Source of the DNA: Rhizobiales bacterium Ga0077525
Lineage (GTDB): Bacteria; Pseudomonadota; Alphaproteobacteria; Rhizobiales; Xanthobacteraceae
Direction of reading: 5' to 3'
Assembly (NCBI GenBank): GCA_001464835.1
Contig: LNDS01000015.1
Location: 62,001 to 126,000 of the forward strand
Length of the DNA: 64,000 bases
In this document: in pieces, positions 25,918 through 35,771 of the stretch
Numbering within the stretch: the first letter of the stretch is position 1
Layout: every line of letters starts with the position of its first letter
Notes under the pieces: generated by a model
Databases searched by the model: none
What the model was told of the DNA's origin: nothing
The model's input: the letters and a program-made list of their open reading frames with translations, nothing else
Position numbers and translations under genes: made by a program

Positions 25918-28900
25918 TCACTCAGCCGGCTGGATGCTCGGCGAGTCCGGCCGCCGCCGCCGGATGAAAGTCGGTACGCCGCCGCCGAGGCGGTGGTGCA
26001 ATTTGTCGAGCCAGAGATAAATCACCGGTGTCGTGTACAAGGTCAGTATCTGCGACACCAAAAGCCCGCCGATGATGGTAATGCCGAGCGGGCGGCGCAA
26101 CTCGGAGCCTGGCCCTGTGGCGATGATCAAGGGCACGGCGCCGAGCAAAGCGGCGAGCGTCGTCATCAGGATCGGCCGGAAGCGCGCAAGGCACGCTTCG
26201 TGGATGGCCTGCGTTGGCGTGAGACCGCGCCGCCTTTCGGCTTCGAGCGCGAAGTCGACCATCATGATGCCGTTCTTCTTGACGATGCCGATCAGGAGAA
26301 TGATGCCGATGAAGGCGATCACCGTCAGTTCGGTGCCTGTCATCTGCAACGCCAGCAAAGCGCCAAGCCCGGCCGACGGCAGCGTCGATATGATGGTGAG
26401 CGGATGCACCAGACTCTCGTATAGAATGCCGAGCACGATGTAGACCGCGATCAGCGCGCCGAGCAGCAACAGCGGCTGCGCGCTGGTCGCCTGCTGGAAC
26501 GCTTTTACGTCGCCGGCGAAGTCGGCGCGAATTTCGTCGGGCATGTGCAGTTCGGCGACCGCTTGCGACAACGCCGCGGTGGCCTCTTCGATCGCTATGC
26601 CCGGCTTGATGTTGTAGGTGATGGTCACCGAAGGAAACAGGCCCTGGTGATTGACGACAAGCGGCGCGATGCCACGCTCGACCCGCGCGACCGATGACAA
26701 GGCGACCTGGTTGTTACCGTTTCCCGGCACAAAGAGATAGGCGAGGTCGGTGGGGTCGCGGCGGTATTTCTTGTCCACTTCGAGAATGACGCGGTACTGG
26801 TTGCGTTGCGTGTAGATCGTTGACACCTGCCGCTGTGAGAAGGCATCGCTCAGCGCGTTGGAAATGTCCTGGATGCGGACGCCGAGCCGCGCTGCCGCTT
26901 CGCGGTCGATTCTGATGTCGGCTTGCAGGCCGCCTTGCTCGCGGTCGGTGCTGACGTCGGTCAATTCCGGCAGCGTTTTGACCCGGTCGACCACCTTTGG
27001 CACCCAGGACTGCAGCGCGTCGATGTCCGAACTCCACAGCGTGAACTGATAGGACGAGTCGCTCTGCCGCGCGCCGACGCGCAGGTCCTGCGCCGGGAAC
27101 ATGAAGACGCGAATGCCGGCGATGTTGCTCAGCCTGGTGCGCAACCGGCCGATCACGGCTTGGGTCGGCACGTTGCCGCGCTCGGCGATCGGTTTCAGGC
27201 TGATGAACAGCCGCCCGCGATTGACCGAACCGCCGCTGCCACCGCCGATCGACGACCCGAGTCCCGCCACGGCCGGATCGGCCAGGACGATGTCCATTGC
27301 CTGCAACTGCAGTTGCAGCATGGCCTCGTAGGAAATGTCGGTCGAGGCCTGCGTGCCGCCGAAGATCAGTCCTGTGTCGTCCTGCGGGAAATAGCCTTTC
27401 GGGATTTTGATATAGAGGCCGACGGTGAGGGCAATGGTGGCGACGAAAACGATCAGACCCAAAGTGCGGTGCGCGATCGTAAAGGCGAGCGTCCGGTCGT
27501 AGAAGCTGAGCAGACGCGACAGCACGCCCTCGACGCGGCGGTCCAGCCAGGTGGCGTTTGGGTGCGGCGCTTCCTTGACGAAATAGGCGCAGATCATCGG
27601 CGTCACCGACAGCGACAGCACGGTCGAGACCGCGATTGCAAAGCACAAGGTCACCGAGAATTCGCGGAACAGCCGCCCGACCACGCCGCCCATGAACAGC
27701 AGCGGAATGAAGGCCGCGACCAGCGATACCGAGATCGACACCACGGTGAAGCCGATCTGCTTGGCGCCGCGCAAGGCAGCGGCGAGCGGCGAATAGCCTT
27801 TCTCCATGTAGCGGAACATGTTTTCGATCATGACGATGGCGTCATCGACGACGAAGCCGATGCTGACCGCGAGCGCCATCAGCGACAGGTTGTCGATGGA
27901 AAAGCCGGCCGCCCACATCGCCGCGCAGGTACCGGCCAGCGACAGCGGCACGGTGATGCCGGCGGCGATGGTCGCCGCTGTCCGGCGCAGGAACAGGAAG
28001 ACGACGAGCATCACCAGCACCGCTGAAGCCGCGAGCGTGAGCTGCATGTCGTGCACGCTGGCGCGGATGGTTTGCGTGCGGTCGGTCAAGACGGAAACCT
28101 CGAGACCGGCTGGGATCCATTGCCGCAATTCGGGCAGCAAGTCGTAAATCCGATCGACGGTGTCGATCACATTGGCGTCCTGCTGCTTGGTGATGATCAG
28201 CAGCACGGATGGATCGCGGTTGTACCAGCCGGCCGAGCGGCTGTTGCGCACGCCCGGCTCGATGCTGGCCACCGTCGATAGGCGGATAACATTGCCGTTG
28301 ACGGTTTTGACGACGACGGGGTCATAGTCCTCGGCCTTGCGCAACTGATCGTTGACCGCAATCGACACCGCGCGCTTGTCGCCGTCGAACGTGCCGAGCG
28401 GGCCGACCGTGTTGGAGTTGGCGATCGCCGTGCGCACGTCTTCCATGGCCAAGCCCATGGCGGCAAGCCGCGCCGGATCGACGCGGACGCGGATCGCCGG
28501 TTGCTCGGAGCCGGCCACGGTGACATCGGCGACGCCGTCGACCTGCGCCAGCCGCTGCACGATGATGCTGTCGGCGGCGTCATAAATATCGCTCGCCTGC
28601 ATGGTCTTGGAAGTGAGCGCCAGGATCAGCACCGGCGCCGCGGCCGGATTGGCCTTGCGGAAAGTCGGCAGCGTCGGCATGTCGCCAGGCAGGTCGGTCA
28701 ATGCGGCGTTCAGCGCCGCCTGGACGTCGCGTGCCGCGCCCTCGATGTTGCGCGACAGGTCGAACTGCACCGAGATGCGCGTCGAACCGGTCGAACTGGT
28801 CGAGGTCATCTCGGTGACGCCGGCGATGCTGCCGATCTGGCGTTCGAGCGGCGCGGCGACGGTCGCCGCCATGATGTTCGGATCGGCGCCGGGCCGCGAG

Positions 28901-29046
28901 GCGTTGATGCTGATGGTCGGGAATTCGACGCTGGGCAGGCTGGCGACCGGCAGGAAGTCGTAAGCCACCGCGCCGGTCAGAAACAGCCCGGCCGCCATCA
29001 AGGTGGTGCCGATCGGACGGCGGATGAAGGGCCAGGAGAAGTTCAT
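25918..29046 (-). CDS. RND-family multidrug efflux permease, MdtC-like
   Basis: A 1042-residue inner-membrane proton antiporter of the hydrophobe/amphiphile efflux (HAE-1) type. The N-terminus FIRRPIGTTLMAAGLFL is typical; the proton-relay Asp pair is DD at 401-402 in GFVVDDAIVMIEN, as in AcrB, and unlike heavy-metal (CzcA) pumps. Two large periplasmic loops and twelve spans are visible. With the next gene it would make a heteromeric MdtB2C-like trimer. It is the last gene of a long minus-strand operon starting with an ECF sigma factor. Substrates are likely bile-salt- or antibiotic-like amphiphiles, but are not shown by the sequence. Confidence 0.92.
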   Translation of the reverse strand: MNFSWPFIRRPIGTTLMAAGLFLTGAVAYDFLPVASLPSVEFPTISINASRPGADPNIMAATVAAPLERQIGSIAGVTEMTSTSSTGSTRISVQFDLSRNIEGAARDVQAALNAALTDLPGDMPTLPTFRKANPAAAPVLILALTSKTMQASDIYDAADSIIVQRLAQVDGVADVTVAGSEQPAIRVRVDPARLAAMGLAMEDVRTAIANSNTVGPLGTFDGDKRAVSIAVNDQLRKAEDYDPVVVKTVNGNVIRLSTVASIEPGVRNSRSAGWYNRDPSVLLIITKQQDANVIDTVDRIYDLLPELRQWIPAGLEVSVLTDRTQTIRASVHDMQLTLAASAVLVMLVVFLFLRRTAATIAAGITVPLSLAGTCAAMWAAGFSIDNLSLMALAVSIGFVVDDAIVMIENMFRYMEKGYSPLAAALRGAKQIGFTVVSISVSLVAAFIPLLFMGGVVGRLFREFSVTLCFAIAVSTVLSLSVTPMICAYFVKEAPHPNATWLDRRVEGVLSRLLSFYDRTLAFTIAHRTLGLIVFVATIALTVGLYIKIPKGYFPQDDTGLIFGGTQASTDISYEAMLQLQLQAMDIVLADPAVAGLGSSIGGGSGGSVNRGRLFISLKPIAERGNVPTQAVIGRLRTRLSNIAGIRVFMFPAQDLRVGARQSDSSYQFTLWSSDIDALQSWVPKVVDRVKTLPELTDVSTDREQGGLQADIRIDREAAARLGVRIQDISNALSDAFSQRQVSTIYTQRNQYRVILEVDKKYRRDPTDLAYLFVPGNGNNQVALSSVARVERGIAPLVVNHQGLFPSVTITYNIKPGIAIEEATAALSQAVAELHMPDEIRADFAGDVKAFQQATSAQPLLLLGALIAVYIVLGILYESLVHPLTIISTLPSAGLGALLALQMTGTELTVIAFIGIILLIGIVKKNGIMMVDFALEAERRRGLTPTQAIHEACLARFRPILMTTLAALLGAVPLIIATGPGSELRRPLGITIIGGLLVSQILTLYTTPVIYLWLDKLHHRLGGGVPTFIRRRRPDSPSIQPAE

Positions 29047-29061
29047 GTCAAGTTCATCGCT

Positions 29062-32000
29062 TTATTCCGCCGGGCCCGGCGCCAGCCGGGGCGGCGAGGG
29101 CGTCGGTGTCGGCGGCGGTGCCGGTGCGAGCCGGGCGCGGAGCCGTTCCATGTAGAGATAGATCACCGGCGTGGTGTAGAGCGTCAGCAACTGGCTCAGC
29201 AAAAGACCGCCGACAATGGTGACGCCGAGGGGATTGCGCAGCTCGGAGCCGGTGCCCGATTCCAGCGCCAGCGGCAGCGCGCCGAACAAAGCCGCGAGCG
29301 TCGTCATCATGATCGGGCGAAAGCGCAACAGCGCCGCTTGCATGATCGACTCTTCCGGCGTGAGACCTTGCTTGCGCTCGGCCTCGATGGCGAAGTCGAT
29401 CATCAGAATCGCGTTTTTCTTGACGATGCCCATCAGCAGCACGATGCCGATCAACGCGATCACCGACAGGTCGTAACCGAACAGCATCAGCGCCAGCAGC
29501 GCGCCGACGCCGGCCGAGGGCAGCGTCGACAGAATGGTCAGCGGGTGGATGAAACTTTCGTACAAGACGCCGAGTACGATGTAGATGGCGATCACTGCGG
29601 CGAGGATGAGCCACGGCTGACCCGCCAGCGACTTGGCGAATTCGGAGGCGTCGCCGGAATAGCTGCCGGTGACCGAGGTTGGCATGCCGATGTCGCGCTG
29701 CGCGGCGGTGATGACATCGACCGCGTCGCTCAGCGCATAGCCCGGCGCCAGATCGAAGCTGACCGTCACCGACGGAAACTGCTCCTGATGCGCGATGGAA
29801 AGCGGCGCCGAAATGTACTCGAAGCGGGCGAAGGCGGCGAGCGGTACCTGGTTGGAGCCGGTCACCGCGTTCGGCGTCGCGCTGGTATTGGCGTTGGTGG
29901 TCCCCGACGCGGTATTGGCGACGGTCGCCGCGGTGCCGCTGGCGGTCGAGGCGCCGGTGACGTAGAGCTTGGACAGAGACGCCGGGTCCTGCTGGTAGCG
30001 CGGCTGCGCTTCGAGGATGACGCGGTACTGGTTCGACTGGCCGTAGATCGTCGAAATCTGGCGCTGGCCGAAAGCGTCGTTGAGCGTGTCGGTGACGCTC
30101 TGCATCGATACACCGAGACGTCCGGCCTGTTCGCGGTCGATATTGATCATGACGCGCGGGCCGCCTTCCTGCGCTTCGGAGGCGACTTCGCGCAACGCCG
30201 GGTTGCCGCGCAAGGCGCGGGCGAGTTTGTCGGCCCATTCGACCACCTCGGCGGCGTCGCTGCCGACCAGAGTGTACTGATACTGGGCGCGGCTGGCGCG
30301 CGTCGAAATCTGAATATCCTGCGTCGCCTGGAAATAGACGATCATGCCGGGAATGCCGGCGACCTTCTCCTTCAGCCGTTCGACGATCGCGCCGACTCGG
30401 GCGACGCGCTCCTCGCGCGGCTTCAGGCTGATGGCGAGCCGTCCGGCATTGGGCGTGGCGTTGAGCGGCGAGACGCCGACCAGCGACACCACGCCGGCGA
30501 CATCGGGATCATTACGTACAATCTGTTCGATCTGGCTCTGCCGCCGCTGCATTTCGGCGAAGGAAACATCGACACTTGCTTCTGTAACGGCGGTAATTTG
30601 CCCGGTGTCCTGCAAAGGCAGGAATCCTTTAGGCATGACGAGGTAGAGGGCGATCGTCATCGCCACGGTGGCGAACGTCAGCATTAAGGTGGCGCGCTGC
30701 CGTTGCAGCACCCAGACCAGGCTGCGGCGATAGTATTCAATGGTACGGTCTGTGTAGTCCTCGAATTTCTGCGCCCATTTGTTACGCCCGCCTTCCGGCT
30801 CGCGGCGCAGCAAGCGCGCGCACATCATCGGCGTCAGCGTCAGCGACACCACGGCCGAGGCGACCACGGCGATGGTCAAGGTCAGCGCAAATTCGCGGAA
30901 CATGCGGCCGACCAGCCCGGTCATGAACAGCAGCGGGATGAACACCGCGATCAGCGACAAGGTCAGCGAAATGATGGTGAAGCCGATTTCGCGCGCGCCT
31001 TTCAGCGCGGCTTCCAGTGGGTCCTCGCCATCCTCGATGTGACGGACGATGTTCTCGATCATGACGATGGCGTCGTCGACGACGAAGCCGGTGCCGATGG
31101 TCAGTGCCATCAGCGATAGATTGTCGAGCGAGAAGCCGCAGAACCACATCACGCCGAAAGTCGCGATGAGTGACAAAGGCAGCGCGACGCCGGCAATGAT
31201 GGTGGCGCGGATGGTACGCAGGAAGATCAGCACCACCAGAACCACCAGCCCGACCGCGAGTGCCAGCGTGAACTGGACGTCATGGATCGAGGCGCGGATC
31301 GTCGTAGTGCGGTCGGTGACGACGGTGAGCGTCGCGCCCGCGGGGATCGAGCGTTGCAGGCGCGGCAGTTCGGCGCGCACCCGCTGGACCGTGTCGATGA
31401 CATTGGCGCCGGGCTGGCGCTGCACATCGATGACGATAGCCGGCTGGCCCTTGTACCACGCGCCGACTTTACTGTTCTCCAGGCCTTCGACCACGTCTGC
31501 GACGTCGGACAAAAGCACCGGCGCGCCGTTGCGGAAGGCGACAGTGATCGCCTTATAGGCGTCAGGCGAGGAAATCTGGTCGTTGGCGGCGATGGTGTAG
31601 GATTGGCTCGCGCCGTCGAGCGCGCCCTTGGCGCCGGCCACGTTCGCGCCGACGATGGCCGTGCGCAGATCCTCGAGCGCGATGCCATAAGCAGCAAGGC
31701 GAGACAGATCGGCCTGGATTCGGATCGCCGGTCGGATGCCGCCTTGCACCGACACGCGGCCGACGCCACTGACTTCCGACAGGCGCGGCGCCATGATGGT
31801 GTCGGCCATGTCGCTCAAGGCGCGCTGGGCGATATTATCGGAGGTGATGGCCAACGTAATGATTGGCGCGTCGGCCGGGTTCACCTTCGAATAGAGCGGC
31901 GGGTAGGGCAGGTTCTTCGGCAGCGTCGAGCCGGCGGCATTAATCGCGGATTGCACATCCTGCGAGGCGGCGTCGATGTCGCGGTTCAAATCGAATTGCA

Positions 32001-32277
32001 GCGTCACCTGGCTGATGCCGAACGAACTCGACGACGTCAGCACCTGCAAGGCCGGAATCTGGCCGAACTGCCGTTCCAGCGGCGCCGTCACCAAAGATGC
32101 GATCGTGTCCGGGTTGGCGCCCGGCAGTTGCGTCGTCACCTGGATGGTCGGGAAGTCGACTTGCGGCAGCGCCGAGATCGGTAGCCACCAATAGCCGAGC
32201 GCGCCGCCCAGCATCACCGCGACGCCGAGAAGGGAGGTGGCGATCGGGCGGTGAATAAAGGGGGAGGAAACGCTCAT
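29062..32277 (-). CDS. RND-family multidrug efflux permease, MdtB-like, with a Ser/Thr/Ala-rich insertion
   Basis: A 1071-residue HAE-1-type pump, partner of the one encoded 15 bases downstream. It starts MSVSSPFIHRPIATSLLG and has GFVVDDAIVMIEN around residue 400 with the proton-relay Asp pair. Compared with its sister it carries about 32 extra residues at 776-807, a Thr/Ser/Ala/Asn-rich stretch between LYVTG and SNQVPL in the second periplasmic loop. ATG 32277 (GGAG upstream) was chosen; the frame stays open into the repeat at 32328-32438, but the extra 45 residues have no family match. The C-terminus is Pro-rich. Confidence 0.92.
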   Translation of the reverse strand: MSVSSPFIHRPIATSLLGVAVMLGGALGYWWLPISALPQVDFPTIQVTTQLPGANPDTIASLVTAPLERQFGQIPALQVLTSSSSFGISQVTLQFDLNRDIDAASQDVQSAINAAGSTLPKNLPYPPLYSKVNPADAPIITLAITSDNIAQRALSDMADTIMAPRLSEVSGVGRVSVQGGIRPAIRIQADLSRLAAYGIALEDLRTAIVGANVAGAKGALDGASQSYTIAANDQISSPDAYKAITVAFRNGAPVLLSDVADVVEGLENSKVGAWYKGQPAIVIDVQRQPGANVIDTVQRVRAELPRLQRSIPAGATLTVVTDRTTTIRASIHDVQFTLALAVGLVVLVVLIFLRTIRATIIAGVALPLSLIATFGVMWFCGFSLDNLSLMALTIGTGFVVDDAIVMIENIVRHIEDGEDPLEAALKGAREIGFTIISLTLSLIAVFIPLLFMTGLVGRMFREFALTLTIAVVASAVVSLTLTPMMCARLLRREPEGGRNKWAQKFEDYTDRTIEYYRRSLVWVLQRQRATLMLTFATVAMTIALYLVMPKGFLPLQDTGQITAVTEASVDVSFAEMQRRQSQIEQIVRNDPDVAGVVSLVGVSPLNATPNAGRLAISLKPREERVARVGAIVERLKEKVAGIPGMIVYFQATQDIQISTRASRAQYQYTLVGSDAAEVVEWADKLARALRGNPALREVASEAQEGGPRVMINIDREQAGRLGVSMQSVTDTLNDAFGQRQISTIYGQSNQYRVILEAQPRYQQDPASLSKLYVTGASTASGTAATVANTASGTTNANTSATPNAVTGSNQVPLAAFARFEYISAPLSIAHQEQFPSVTVSFDLAPGYALSDAVDVITAAQRDIGMPTSVTGSYSGDASEFAKSLAGQPWLILAAVIAIYIVLGVLYESFIHPLTILSTLPSAGVGALLALMLFGYDLSVIALIGIVLLMGIVKKNAILMIDFAIEAERKQGLTPEESIMQAALLRFRPIMMTTLAALFGALPLALESGTGSELRNPLGVTIVGGLLLSQLLTLYTTPVIYLYMERLRARLAPAPPPTPTPSPPRLAPGPAE

Positions 32278-32327
32278 GCGCTGCTCCGACACGTAAATCG
32301 AAGCGCGGGCCACGGGCACAGCGCGCG

Positions 32328-32438
32328 CCCTCTCCCCTTGGGGGAGAGGGTGGGGGTGAGGGGGCAAGTGCCTCTCGATAAGCCATAACCCCTCACCCGG
32401 ATTGCTTCGCAATCCGACCTCTCCCTATGGGAGAGGTG
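32328..32438. repeat. Palindromic intergenic repeat (family A), second copy, inside the efflux operon
   Basis: CCCTCTCCCCTTGGGGGAGAGG at the left edge is a hairpin (arms CCTCTCCCC and GGGGAGAGG), followed by GGTGAGGGGGC; on the right are CCCCTCACCC, GATTGCTTCGCAATC and CCTCTCCCTATGGGAGAGG. It sits between the membrane fusion protein gene and the MdtB-like gene and would fold in the transcript. Confidence 0.8.
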
Positions 32439-32464
32439 AAGAGGAGGATGGCTTATCGAATCCA

Positions 32465-33772
32465 TTACTGCGCCGCCGGCGGCGCCGGCCTCGCGCTGCC
32501 GGCGGCTCCGGGCGCGCGTTCGCCGGATGCGCCGGCCGGGCGATTGCCGCGTTGGCGCTGGCCGGCGGGAGCGGCGGGTGCCGGTGCGCCGTCGCCGGTG
32601 CTGACGGCGACCTTGGCGCCGTCGGTGAGCCGGGCAAAGCCGGTCGTGACGACACGCTCGGGCGGCGTGACGCCGCTCTTGACGACGGTCCGTGTCTCGT
32701 CTTGCTTCTGCACGACGATCGGGCGGATGGCCGCGATGTTGTCGTCTTTGACGACATAAACGAACGTCCCGGTCGGCCCGCGCTGCACGGCGCCGGTCGG
32801 AATCACGGTGACCTGCTTGAGCGTATCGATCAGCAGCCGGATGTTGACGAATTGACCGGGCCAAAGTTGCAGGTCGGCATTGGGGAAATCGGCCTTCAGT
32901 TTCACCGTGCCGGTCGAGGCATCGACCTGATTATCGACGACCGACAATGTGCCGCGATCGATCACCGCGTCGTTGTCGGAGCGCAACGCATCGACGGCGA
33001 GCGCGCCTTTGGCGAAGGCATCGTTGACCTGCGACAGATATTGCTGCGGCAGGTTGAACAGCACCGAGATCGGCTTCAACTGCGTAATGGTAACAATGCC
33101 GGTCGAGTCTGACGCGCGCACGATGTTGCCTTCGTCAACGGCGCGGATGCCGGTGCGGCCGTCGATCGGCGCCCGGATGGTCGCATAGGCAAGCGTCGCC
33201 TGCGCGCTGTCGATCGCCGCCTGATCGGATTGCACCTGCGCGGTGTATTGCGCGACCAGAGACCGCTGTGTGTCGGACTGCTGGCGGTTGATGGCGTTGG
33301 TGGCGGCGAGCTGCTCGTAACGCGCCAGATCGTTCTGCGCATTGTTCAGCAGCGCCTGATCCTGCGCCTTCTTGGCGATCGCCTGATCGAGCGCCGCCTT
33401 GAACGTGGTCGGATCGATCTGCGCCAGCACGTCGCCTTTCTTGACGTCCTGGCCTTCCTTGAAGGCGATGCTGAGTAGCTTGCCCTCGACCTGCGGACGA
33501 ACGGTGACGGAGTTGAGCGCGCGGGCGGTGCCGACGGCGTCGAGATGGACCGGCACATCGGCCAGCTTGGCCGGAGCGACAAGCACGGGCACCGGGCCGG
33601 TTTCACCGCCGAAGCGGCCGCGGCGCTGCTGTTGTTGCGCCGGTGAGCCGAAGACATAATAGAGTGCACCGGCAACGCCTATAAGCACCAGGCCATAGAC
33701 GATGTAACGGTTGCGCCGGCCGGTTTTGACCGGCGCGGTCACCGCGTCTTTTTTCGGGATTTCACCGTGCAT
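32465..33772 (-). CDS. RND efflux membrane fusion protein, MdtA-like
   Basis: A 435-residue periplasmic adaptor anchored by one N-terminal span (about residues 21-43, YIVYGLVLIGVAGALYYVF). The lipoyl half-motif IAFKEGQDVKKGDVLAQID, a long alpha-hairpin with ANDLARYEQLAATNAI-like sequence and the beta-barrel block are in the HlyD/AcrA order. The C-terminus is low-complexity, rich in Ala, Pro, Gly and Arg. It bridges the two RND pumps and the outer-membrane factor. The start overlaps the end of the outer-membrane factor gene by 11 bases. Confidence 0.92.
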   Translation of the reverse strand: MHGEIPKKDAVTAPVKTGRRNRYIVYGLVLIGVAGALYYVFGSPAQQQQRRGRFGGETGPVPVLVAPAKLADVPVHLDAVGTARALNSVTVRPQVEGKLLSIAFKEGQDVKKGDVLAQIDPTTFKAALDQAIAKKAQDQALLNNAQNDLARYEQLAATNAINRQQSDTQRSLVAQYTAQVQSDQAAIDSAQATLAYATIRAPIDGRTGIRAVDEGNIVRASDSTGIVTITQLKPISVLFNLPQQYLSQVNDAFAKGALAVDALRSDNDAVIDRGTLSVVDNQVDASTGTVKLKADFPNADLQLWPGQFVNIRLLIDTLKQVTVIPTGAVQRGPTGTFVYVVKDDNIAAIRPIVVQKQDETRTVVKSGVTPPERVVTTGFARLTDGAKVAVSTGDGAPAPAAPAGQRQRGNRPAGASGERAPGAAGSARPAPPAAQ

Positions 33773-35237
33773 TGTTGGCTTCGATCGGTTTATGCAGCCA
33801 GCCGCCGCCGAGCGCCTGATAAAGGCTGACGATTGCCTGGACGTGGGCGAGGCGCGCCTGCGCCAAGGTGTCCTGCGCCTGATAGAGAGTCTGCTGCGTT
33901 TGCAGCACGGTGACGAGATCGACGGTGCCTTCGCGCAACCGTTGTTCGGCGATGTCGAAGGCGCGGCGTGAGCTGGTCACCACCTCGCCTTGCAGCCTTT
34001 CGCGCAGCGCGGTCTGGCGAATGGCGTCGAGCGCATTCTCGACATCGGCGAAACCGGAGATCACTGCCTTGCGGTAGTTCTGCAGGAGCTCATCCTGCCG
34101 GCCTTTTTGCAGATCGAGATTGCCTTGCAATCGCAGGCCATCGAAGATCGGCTGTGTCAATCCAGCGCCGAAGTTGAATAGGGCCGACTCCGGCCGCAGC
34201 AGGGTGCGCAATACAGCGCTCTGATAGCCGCCTTCGCCGGTCAAGGTGATCGACGGCAGCATTTGTGCACGCGCGTTTTCGACATTGGCATTGGCGGCGG
34301 CCAGTTGCGCCTCGGCCTCGCGGATGTCGGGGCGCTGCGTCAGCAGTTCGGACGGCAAGCCCGGCGTCACGCGCGGATAACGGATCGACCGCAGCGTGCC
34401 GCCGCGCACGCGAACGCTTTCCGGCGAGCGCGCCATCAGCACGGCGAGCGCATTGCGATTTTGCTTCAGCGTCTGTTCGAGCGGCGGAATGGCGGCGCGC
34501 TGCGAGTTGACGATGCTTTCCTGTTGCGCGGTGTCGAGCGCCGAGGCCGTGCCGGCATTGACGCGCTGATTGATCAGATCGAGTACGCGGCTGGCGCTGG
34601 CCTGGTTTTCGCGTGCGGCCTGCAATCGGTCCTGTGCTGCCAGCACCTGGAAGTAGGCATTGGCCGCGGTAACGACCGTGGAGAGGCCGACCACTTCGCG
34701 GTCATAGCGGCTGGCGACAGCGGTCTGTTCGGCGGCGCGCAGGGCCGCGCGGTTCTTGCCCCAGAAGTCGATTTCATAACTGGCGCCGAGCGTGGCGGTG
34801 AGCGTGTTGCGCTCGGACGCGCCGCCCGAACCGGTGCCATTGCTTTGCGAGGCGCGGGAGCGGACCGCCGAGGCGTCGAGTGAAATATCCGGCAGCAGCG
34901 AGGCTCCGGCGATGCGCGCCTGCGCGTCGGCCTGTACGATGCGGGCGATCGCCGCGGCGATATCGAGATTGGCTTCGCGCGCGTTCTCGATGATCTCGGT
35001 CAGCTCGCGCGAGCGAAAGCCACGCCACCAGTCGAGCGGCGGCAGCGCCGCTTCCGCAATCCGGGGATTGCGCGAACTGCCGTCATAGGATTGCGGAATG
35101 TCGAGCGCGGGCTCGGGTCTGTCGGCCAGCAGGCAACCGCCGAGTGTCAACATCAGGCAAGTTCCCGTCAGCATGCTTCCCAACGGACGCCATGCTGCTT
35201 TCGTTCCAAACCGCCCGCCAAAACCACCGCGACGCAT
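33762..35237 (-). CDS. Outer-membrane efflux lipoprotein, NodT/OprM family
   Basis: A 491-residue outer-membrane channel. The signal ends in the lipobox LTLGGC, with the acylated Cys at residue 35. Two repeated outer-membrane-efflux domains follow; the first includes DWWRGFRSRELTEIIENA and the second the SLYQALGGGW motif close to the C-terminus, both typical of NodT. ATG 35237 has AAGAG eight bases upstream. It is 51 bases after the sensor-like gene and forms the exit duct of the tripartite pump. Confidence 0.92.
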   Translation of the reverse strand: MRRGGFGGRFGTKAAWRPLGSMLTGTCLMLTLGGCLLADRPEPALDIPQSYDGSSRNPRIAEAALPPLDWWRGFRSRELTEIIENAREANLDIAAAIARIVQADAQARIAGASLLPDISLDASAVRSRASQSNGTGSGGASERNTLTATLGASYEIDFWGKNRAALRAAEQTAVASRYDREVVGLSTVVTAANAYFQVLAAQDRLQAARENQASASRVLDLINQRVNAGTASALDTAQQESIVNSQRAAIPPLEQTLKQNRNALAVLMARSPESVRVRGGTLRSIRYPRVTPGLPSELLTQRPDIREAEAQLAAANANVENARAQMLPSITLTGEGGYQSAVLRTLLRPESALFNFGAGLTQPIFDGLRLQGNLDLQKGRQDELLQNYRKAVISGFADVENALDAIRQTALRERLQGEVVTSSRRAFDIAEQRLREGTVDLVTVLQTQQTLYQAQDTLAQARLAHVQAIVSLYQALGGGWLHKPIEANNAR

Positions 35238-35288
35238 AATATAAACTCTTACAAAACTGTTTGAGGCCAGCGGCAACGCTAGCCGAAA

Positions 35289-35771
35289 TTATGGCTTGGC
35301 GCCTGCGCTTTTGCGGCCGGGCGGCCAGTCGGCGAGCGCTTGCCGTCCGGATGGCGACATTTGCGCCGCGGCGCCGGCGAACGCGCCCTGGATTGTCTGA
35401 TCGAAGGCTTGACGTGCCGTGCGCGTATTGGCCATCGCCGTGCGCAAGGCTTCGATATCGAACGGCTCCGCGCGCATTGCGGTGCGGATGACACCCTGGG
35501 CGGAACGGTATTTTTGCTGTGCGCTTTCGATGGCTCCGCGGTCGGCGTCTATACGCGCCCGCAAAATGCCGGCGTCGTTCGCGGGCAAAGTATCGGCAAT
35601 GCGCTCGACGCGCACGAAGACGTCGCGGTCCCAGGCGGATGCCGGCGGCGGCGGACGTACCGCCAGCGCTATCGCGAAGGCGATGAAGAACAGATTGAGC
35701 GCCAGCGAGCCGAGCAATAGCCAGCGCGACGAGCCCCTTGTCATCGTTGGTGCGAGTTGCGCCAGGCTCAT
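35289..35771 (-). CDS. Periplasmic Spy/CnrX-like sensor protein, membrane anchored
   Basis: A 160-residue protein with one span at about 17-38 (LLLGSLALNLFFIAFAIALA) and a helical periplasmic part, of the Metal_resist (periplasmic heavy metal sensor; Spy/CpxP/CnrX/ZraP) kind. The helices carry VFVRVERIADTLP and ARIDADRGAIESAQQKYR; I see no obvious cluster of His, Cys or Met for metal binding. In Cnr systems such a protein signals to an anti-sigma factor. The ATG at 35771 overlaps the upstream gene's stop. The longer frame to 35984 has a basic N-terminus that is not part of this protein. Confidence 0.75.
   Translation of the reverse strand: MSLAQLAPTMTRGSSRWLLLGSLALNLFFIAFAIALAVRPPPPASAWDRDVFVRVERIADTLPANDAGILRARIDADRGAIESAQQKYRSAQGVIRTAMRAEPFDIEALRTAMANTRTARQAFDQTIQGAFAGAAAQMSPSGRQALADWPPGRKSAGAKP

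Noticed and set aside
28501..30687. A 728-codon open frame on the plus strand over the two pump genes
   Set aside because: It is the opposite strand of well-conserved RND genes in a high-GC genome and has a composition rich in Arg, His, Gly and Asp typical of antisense shadows.
25918..32277. Heavy-metal (CzcA/CnrA) type RND pump
   Set aside because: The transmembrane helix 4 motif is VVDDAIVMIEN with the Asp-Asp pair of amphiphile pumps, despite the metal-sensor-like gene upstream.
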